From the NCBI RefSeq assembly GCF_027943255.1, contig NC_072893.1, positions 92,883,784-92,947,783 on the forward strand: a stretch of DNA of 64,000 nucleotides, given 5' to 3'. Positions 63,436-64,000 of this stretch are shown here, one piece after another (the stretch's first letter is position 1; each line of letters starts with the position of its first letter). The position numbers and the translations under genes were made by a program. The notes below the pieces were generated by a model. The model did not search any database and was not told the DNA's origin. It saw only the letters and a list, made by a program, of their open reading frames with translations. Source of the stretch: Anastrepha obliqua. Lineage: Eukaryota > Arthropoda > Insecta > Diptera > Tephritidae.

Positions 63436-63622
63436 ATAATAATTATGAGGTATTTTTTCATGGCAGAAATACGCTCAAAGGTTTGCCATTGCCTGCTGAG
63501 GGGTGATCTCGATTAGAGAAAAACTTTTTCTATCATTTTCGTGTTTCATGCACGGAGATTCGAACATACGAGCTTCCGAATGGTAGTCTCGCCCCAACCG
63601 ATTCATTTACGGTGATAAGACT
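63436..63622 (-). mobile_element. tRNA-derived SINE copy with box B
   Basis: Reversed, the tRNA-like head includes GAATCGGTTGGGGCGAGACT (box A region, degenerate) and TATGTTCGAATCTCCGTGCA (good box B). The body follows: GAAAACGATAGAAAAAGTTT, then ATCACCCCTCAGCAGGCAAT, GGCAAACCTTTGAGCGTATT and TCTGCCATGAAAAAATACC. The 3' half is absent. It is the best-preserved head in the window. Confidence 0.8.
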
Positions 63623-64000
63623 TGAGCACATTTTTTTCTTGAAGTTGTAATGATGTTTTTCGAGTTTTACAATGTTAGGTTTTATTTGAATCCTTAATCC
63701 TTCTACGCAAATGTGCAAATGTTCCAGTAAATAAATTTTGTGCAGATAGTTCGAAAAAAAATAATATTTTCTAAACAATTGCAAATAGCAAGGACAACAT
63801 AGCATACTTTCTGCAATTGCTGTTGCCACAAATTGTAGATGCAAGCCTGCCTTTTTATGTATGTATGCACATAAATATAAAATATATAAGTATGTACGTA
63901 AATACATAGGTATGAAATGCAGCAGAGCCATGAGATACGATGAGTTAATTAAGCCACAATAGGCGAGCAAGAAAAGCATATCAAGCGAAATCAAGTTTTT

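Larger units (their letters stand above)
24907..64000 (-). other. Notch: Notch intron upstream of exon A (partial, at least 39 kb)
   Basis: This is inferred from exon A's acceptor at 24907-24909 and from the lack of any EGF-coding, signal-peptide or other cellular exon up to the window end. I looked for minus-strand CQNGGTC-type coding and found it only in exons A and B. The intron holds the transposable elements listed separately. Between them is AT-rich DNA with TATG/CATA-type and CA-rich short repeats. Stretches where I see nothing specific: 24910-26677, 26892-28180, 29041-31817, 32479-33028, 33767-36430, 36735-37299, 37560-41539, 41656-42205, 43989-49621, 49700-50084, 51016-54142, 55088-55619, 56706-57211, 57476-61615, 62349-63435 and 63623-64000. 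Confidence 0.8.

Overview
The window is intronic DNA of a higher fly. It holds two internal exons of the Notch receptor gene on the minus strand and a dense collection of mostly dead transposable elements. The exons (24638-24906 and 21795-21999) encode the end of EGF repeat 1 through the start of EGF repeat 5. Their spacing and residues follow Drosophila Notch closely, including the run ending THGSYQ, and their splice phases fit each other. AT-rich DNA, abundant TATG/CA-type short repeats, DD34D and DD41D mariner relatives and a tRNA-derived SINE family all suggest a dipteran. A tephritid fruit fly is my best guess, but that is inference.

Layout: Notch is transcribed from high to low coordinates. 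Positions 24907-64000 belong to the intron before exon A (at least 39 kb). Positions 22000-24637 are a 2.6 kb intron, and 1-21794 belong to the intron after exon B (at least 21.8 kb). I found no other cellular gene, no tRNA or rRNA gene and no CRISPR array. The signal peptide, EGF1 and later Notch exons lie outside the window.

Mobile elements: (i) DD34D mariners at 1618-2418 (internally deleted), 4987-6250 (full length, two in-frame stops), 14793-16060 (full length, one frameshift) and a decayed copy at 16209-17075. (ii) DD41D elements at 10976-11854 and 54145-55085, with related fragments at 18372-18827 and 31818-32476. (iii) A DD37D remnant at 19197-19902. (iv) A possible Tc1-like non-autonomous element at 17456-17940. 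(v) Three TTAA-flanked elements of nearly equal length (729, 730 and 725 bp). (vi) Non-LTR retrotransposon pieces at 10022-10244, 42214-43980 and 50085-51015. (vii) Helitron pieces in both orientations at 55620-56705. (viii) At least five copies of a tRNA-derived SINE. (ix) A 210 bp MITE whose ends match one of the DD41D-type remnants.

The most informative structures are nested or colinear. A DD37D element sits inside the TA-rich tail of a SINE that still has its 14 bp target duplication. The DD41D element near 11 kb probably sits inside an older inverted-repeat element. The three TTAA elements have quite different termini, yet share an internal motif at exactly the same distance (233 bp) from the left end.
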